Positions 32,389-35,132 of a stretch of 35,132 nucleotides of DNA are shown piece by piece. The translations under genes were made by a program, and so were the position numbers. Below the pieces are notes generated by a model. It worked only from the letters and a program-made list of their open reading frames with translations, ran no database searches and had not been told where the DNA came from. Source of the stretch: JASFQI01 sp050115555 (GTDB taxonomy: Bacteria; Desulfobacterota; DSM-4660; Desulfatiglandales; HGW-15); NCBI GenBank assembly GCA_050115555.1, contig JASFQI010000008.1, forward strand, positions 1-35,132, written 5' to 3'. Within the stretch, counting starts at the first letter, position 1. The number at the start of each line of letters is the position of its first letter.

Positions 32389-35132
32389 ATGGACAGACCT
32401 CGGTTCGTGGCTTGGTTTTCCGGTATAGGAATGCTGATCCTGTTCGGGCTTGTGTGCCCACTCCCCGTGAGCGCGGCTCAGTTTTCCGCGGACATGATCC
32501 TCGGAGAACCCGAGAAAACCCTTCACGGGAGGATTTTTGTCCGTGACGAAAAATATCGAATGGAGGTTCAGGAAGGCGACCAAACCGTGTCCGTGCTGGT
32601 GGATGAAAAGGCCGGTCTCACCCGGGTGCTCGTGCCGTCCGAGAAGATATACCTGGAGATGAAAAACGACGATCTCCGGAGCGCCATGAACAACCCCTTT
32701 GTGGCCTTTCAAATCTCGGAGGCCCAGTACAAAAGCCGGAACATGGGGAAGGAAACCGTCCATGGGTACGAATGCACCAAGAAGCTCATTCGGAGTTCCG
32801 GTAAGGATTTTCTGACCGCCTGGTTCGCCGACCAACTCGGATTCGCGATCAAGATCGTGAATCATTTGTCCGAGGGGCGGTTCGTGGAGCTTGCAAACAT
32901 CCAGGAAGGTCCCCAGGAAGAGAGCCTTTTCCAACCCCCTGCAGGCTATGCCAGGAGGGAGCGCATGCCGATCGAGCCCCCTTCCTGGGCCGCGGATGTG
33001 CCCAAGGCCCCCCTCCTTCCGGCCCCCTTTGAAAAGACCCTTTCCGCAGGAGAGATGGTGAGGGCCCCGCTCAAAGAGGGATACAGGATCGGTGTGAGAG
33101 GTGAAAATGTTTCGGACGGCAAGGCCGCCCTCACCGCCGTGGCCTTCAAGGACGGCGAGCCCGTCAAAGAACCGTCCATGAGCACCTACAACTTCCCCCG
33201 CAAGGGTCAGGGGGTGACCATCACCCCAAGGGAGACAGGAGCCAAAGCCGATGAGGTCGTGATTCGCGTAAGGGAAGGCACGGTGCTCATTTCAACGGAA
33301 ATGGTGGAGGCCCCCGAAGGCATCGTTCTTAAGAATTATTCCATTAAAAAAATGTCCGGTAAGGAACTCCGCACCGGGACGGATCGACCCTTTCGCGTGG
33401 TCGTTCGGGATGATGAAAAGGATGGCAGAGACACGCGGGGCACGTTGACCCTTTACAAGGGAAGGGCCCAGCACAAAGAAAAGGCCGAGGAGTTTGATCT
33501 CCATATCAAAAACGGAGAGACCATGTCGTGGTACTCTCCGGCGGATCGGTCCATCGGAACCTTGTCCTTCAATATCTTTGACGGCGGTATCCACGTTCGC
33601 CTGGAATATCCTGAACATGCAGATGCCGTGCCCCCTTCCTGGCAAAAGACAGGCGGAAAGGACACGACATCGCGGGGACACGAACCTCAGACCGCCCCCT
33701 CCTCCCAAAAGGGAAGCAAATCCGCCGAGACAAAGACCTCTGAAGTACCGGCAGTGGAGCAACCGTCAGAGCAGGTTTCATCCAAGAGCCCGCCCGTGGC
33801 CATCATGTTCATCCTGGACGCCTCGGGCTCCATGTGGGCCCAGGTGCAAGGGAAGCCCAAGATCGACATCGCCAAGGAGGTCATGACCGAATTGATCCGG
33901 GACCTCCCTGACACAGCCAAGGCAGGCCTCGTGGCCTACGGGCACCGCCGCAAGGGCGACTGCCGCGACGTGGAAGAGTTGGTGCCCCTGGGCCCTGTGG
34001 ACAAGGCGTCCCTCACGAAAAGGATTCTGGCCATCAGCCCGAAGGGCAAGACCCCGATCACTCTCTCGGTTCAGAAGACCGCGGAAAAGCTCCGGGCCGT
34101 GGAGGATGAGACACTCATCATCCTCGTGAGCGACGGCAGGGAGACCTGCGGGGGGGACCCCTGCGCTTTAGTGGCCGAGCTCAAGAAGGCAGGGGTTCGG
34201 TTCATCCTGCACGTGATCGGCTTTGACGTGACCGACGAGGAGCGGGCGCAGCTCGAGTGCATGGCCCGGGCGGGCGGTGGGGAGTACTTTACCGCCAAGA
34301 CCGCGCAGGAGTTCCGGGTGGCCGCCAGACGGGCGGTCCAGGAGACCCCGAGCATGGGCTATCTCCGCGTGACGGCCCTGCGAAACGGGCAACCCTTCAG
34401 GGCCTACGTGGAGGTCTTTCTCCAGGGAGAGGAAGAGAGCATCAAGAGCGGCCGCACCGGCACCGATCCGGGGCGCCCCGGCGCCAAGCTCAAACCGGGT
34501 GTCTACGATGTGCAGGTGACGGACCGCGACACCCCGAACCAGGCGCCGGTTCGCGTCCAGGGCATTCGGATCGAGGCCGGCAAGACCGTAGAGCAGGAGG
34601 TGAACTTTTCATCCGGCGTCCTGCGCCTGACCGTGCTGAAGCAGGGAGAGCCCTCGGTGGCCGGCGTACGGGTTCAAGAGGCTGGCACCGGCAACCTCGT
34701 GGCCGACCGCGACACATCGGCGGAAAATCCGCTCATTCAGCCCCTCTTACCCGGCACATACGATGTGATCGTGCGCGACAACCGGGTCCGCCCGCCTCAG
34801 GAGATCGTGTTTTCCGACGTGACCTTGAAGGCCGGAGAGACCCTGGAGAGGACGGCCGAATTCGGCGAAGGGGGCCTGAGCGTGGAGGTCCTCATCAACG
34901 GCGAAAAGGGCTCGGCAGGCCTTTACGTCTTGGAGGCCGGAACCGAGAACCTGGTCACCTCAAGCGACACATCCAGCGACAACCCCCGCGTTCTCAAGCT
35001 GGAGCCGGGGATATACGATCTCAAGGTCGTGAACCGGGGATCCAGGCCCGAAACCGAACGCGTCTTCGAAGGCATCGAGGTTCAGCCCGGACAGGTGGTG
35101 AAGAAGCGGGCCGAGTTCGGGTACGGCCAATT
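32389..35132 (+). CDS. Secreted von Willebrand factor A protein with tandem beta-repeats (3' end beyond the window)
   Basis: The frame is open from ATG 32389 (AAAGGAG 6 nt upstream) to the window end, at least 914 residues with no stop. Order of parts: signal peptide 1-29 (cleavage after VSA); about 30-190, a beta-rich region resembling LolA-like/DUF4412 domains (FSADMIL...KIYLEMK...GYECTKKL); about 215-425, an unrecognised beta-rich part; 426-469, a Pro/Ser/Lys linker; 470-650, a vWA domain with MIDAS DASGS (477-481), the threonine-bearing GKTPIT and VSDGRETCGGDPC (580-592); then repeats of about 86 residues starting at 657, 743 and 828, each with a GxYD-type turn (PGVYDVQV, PGTYDVIV, PGIYDLKV). 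A fourth seems to begin as the window ends. vWA domains bind protein partners via a metal ion; location should be periplasmic or extracellular. Substrate and partner are unknown. Confidence 0.88.
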   Translation, partial: MDRPRFVAWFSGIGMLILFGLVCPLPVSAAQFSADMILGEPEKTLHGRIFVRDEKYRMEVQEGDQTVSVLVDEKAGLTRVLVPSEKIYLEMKNDDLRSAMNNPFVAFQISEAQYKSRNMGKETVHGYECTKKLIRSSGKDFLTAWFADQLGFAIKIVNHLSEGRFVELANIQEGPQEESLFQPPAGYARRERMPIEPPSWAADVPKAPLLPAPFEKTLSAGEMVRAPLKEGYRIGVRGENVSDGKAALTAVAFKDGEPVKEPSMSTYNFPRKGQGVTITPRETGAKADEVVIRVREGTVLISTEMVEAPEGIVLKNYSIKKMSGKELRTGTDRPFRVVVRDDEKDGRDTRGTLTLYKGRAQHKEKAEEFDLHIKNGETMSWYSPADRSIGTLSFNIFDGGIHVRLEYPEHADAVPPSWQKTGGKDTTSRGHEPQTAPSSQKGSKSAETKTSEVPAVEQPSEQVSSKSPPVAIMFILDASGSMWAQVQGKPKIDIAKEVMTELIRDLPDTAKAGLVAYGHRRKGDCRDVEELVPLGPVDKASLTKRILAISPKGKTPITLSVQKTAEKLRAVEDETLIILVSDGRETCGGDPCALVAELKKAGVRFILHVIGFDVTDEERAQLECMARAGGGEYFTAKTAQEFRVAARRAVQETPSMGYLRVTALRNGQPFRAYVEVFLQGEEESIKSGRTGTDPGRPGAKLKPGVYDVQVTDRDTPNQAPVRVQGIRIEAGKTVEQEVNFSSGVLRLTVLKQGEPSVAGVRVQEAGTGNLVADRDTSAENPLIQPLLPGTYDVIVRDNRVRPPQEIVFSDVTLKAGETLERTAEFGEGGLSVEVLINGEKGSAGLYVLEAGTENLVTSSDTSSDNPRVLKLEPGIYDLKVVNRGSRPETERVFEGIEVQPGQVVKKRAEFGYGQ

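Overview
This is a GC-rich chromosomal window with dense, short-spaced bacterial genes. The gene set points to a Gram-negative anaerobe of the former Deltaproteobacteria (Desulfobacterota, perhaps near Syntrophobacteria). The clues are a two-gene SufCB Fe-S module without a desulfurase, lysine synthesis through LL-diaminopimelate aminotransferase, an xerC-hslV-hslU block, RdgC-like proteins, and lipoprotein and periplasmic products. The lineage is an inference from gene content, not from any marker search.

Layout: (1) 1-431 is a non-coding leader with a hairpin and a pair of direct repeats. (2) 432-5854, plus strand: a metallo-beta-lactamase-fold hydrolase; sufC-sufB; then a tight group of two RdgC-like half-proteins, a CBS-pair protein and an HD-GYP protein. 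(3) 5878-14539, minus strand: a cyclophilin, a complete branched-chain amino-acid type ABC importer (livK-H-M-G-F in transcription order), a MogA/MoaB-type molybdopterin protein, and an EF-G-like GTPase. (4) 14919-35132, plus strand: xerC-hslV-hslU; argB-D-F-G-H; an LptM-like lipoprotein; lysA-dapF-dapA-dapB-dapL; folK; a small YHS-like membrane protein; a small transaldolase; a lytic transglycosylase; and, running off the window end, a secreted von Willebrand factor A protein with tandem beta-repeats.

The genes work together as follows. argB, D, F, G and H cover N-acetylglutamate to arginine except ArgC and the deacetylation/transacetylation step. dapA, dapB, dapL, dapF and lysA form a complete route from aspartate semialdehyde to lysine within about 5.4 kb. 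The importer module is self-contained: one binding protein, two permeases and two ATPases. HslV and HslU form an ATP-dependent protease, encoded behind a tyrosine recombinase as in many bacteria.

The most unusual items are: RdgC apparently divided between two overlapping genes; a 33-bp dispersed repeat present upstream of argG and of dapL, the argG copy lying inside a large palindrome; a hairpin-dense intergenic segment between dapB and dapL; a lipoprotein joining an LptM-like N-terminus to a fibronectin-III-like body; and the window-end vWA/repeat protein. I see no CRISPR array, prophage, insertion sequence, rRNA or tRNA. Nothing here is convincingly a wholly new multi-gene system.
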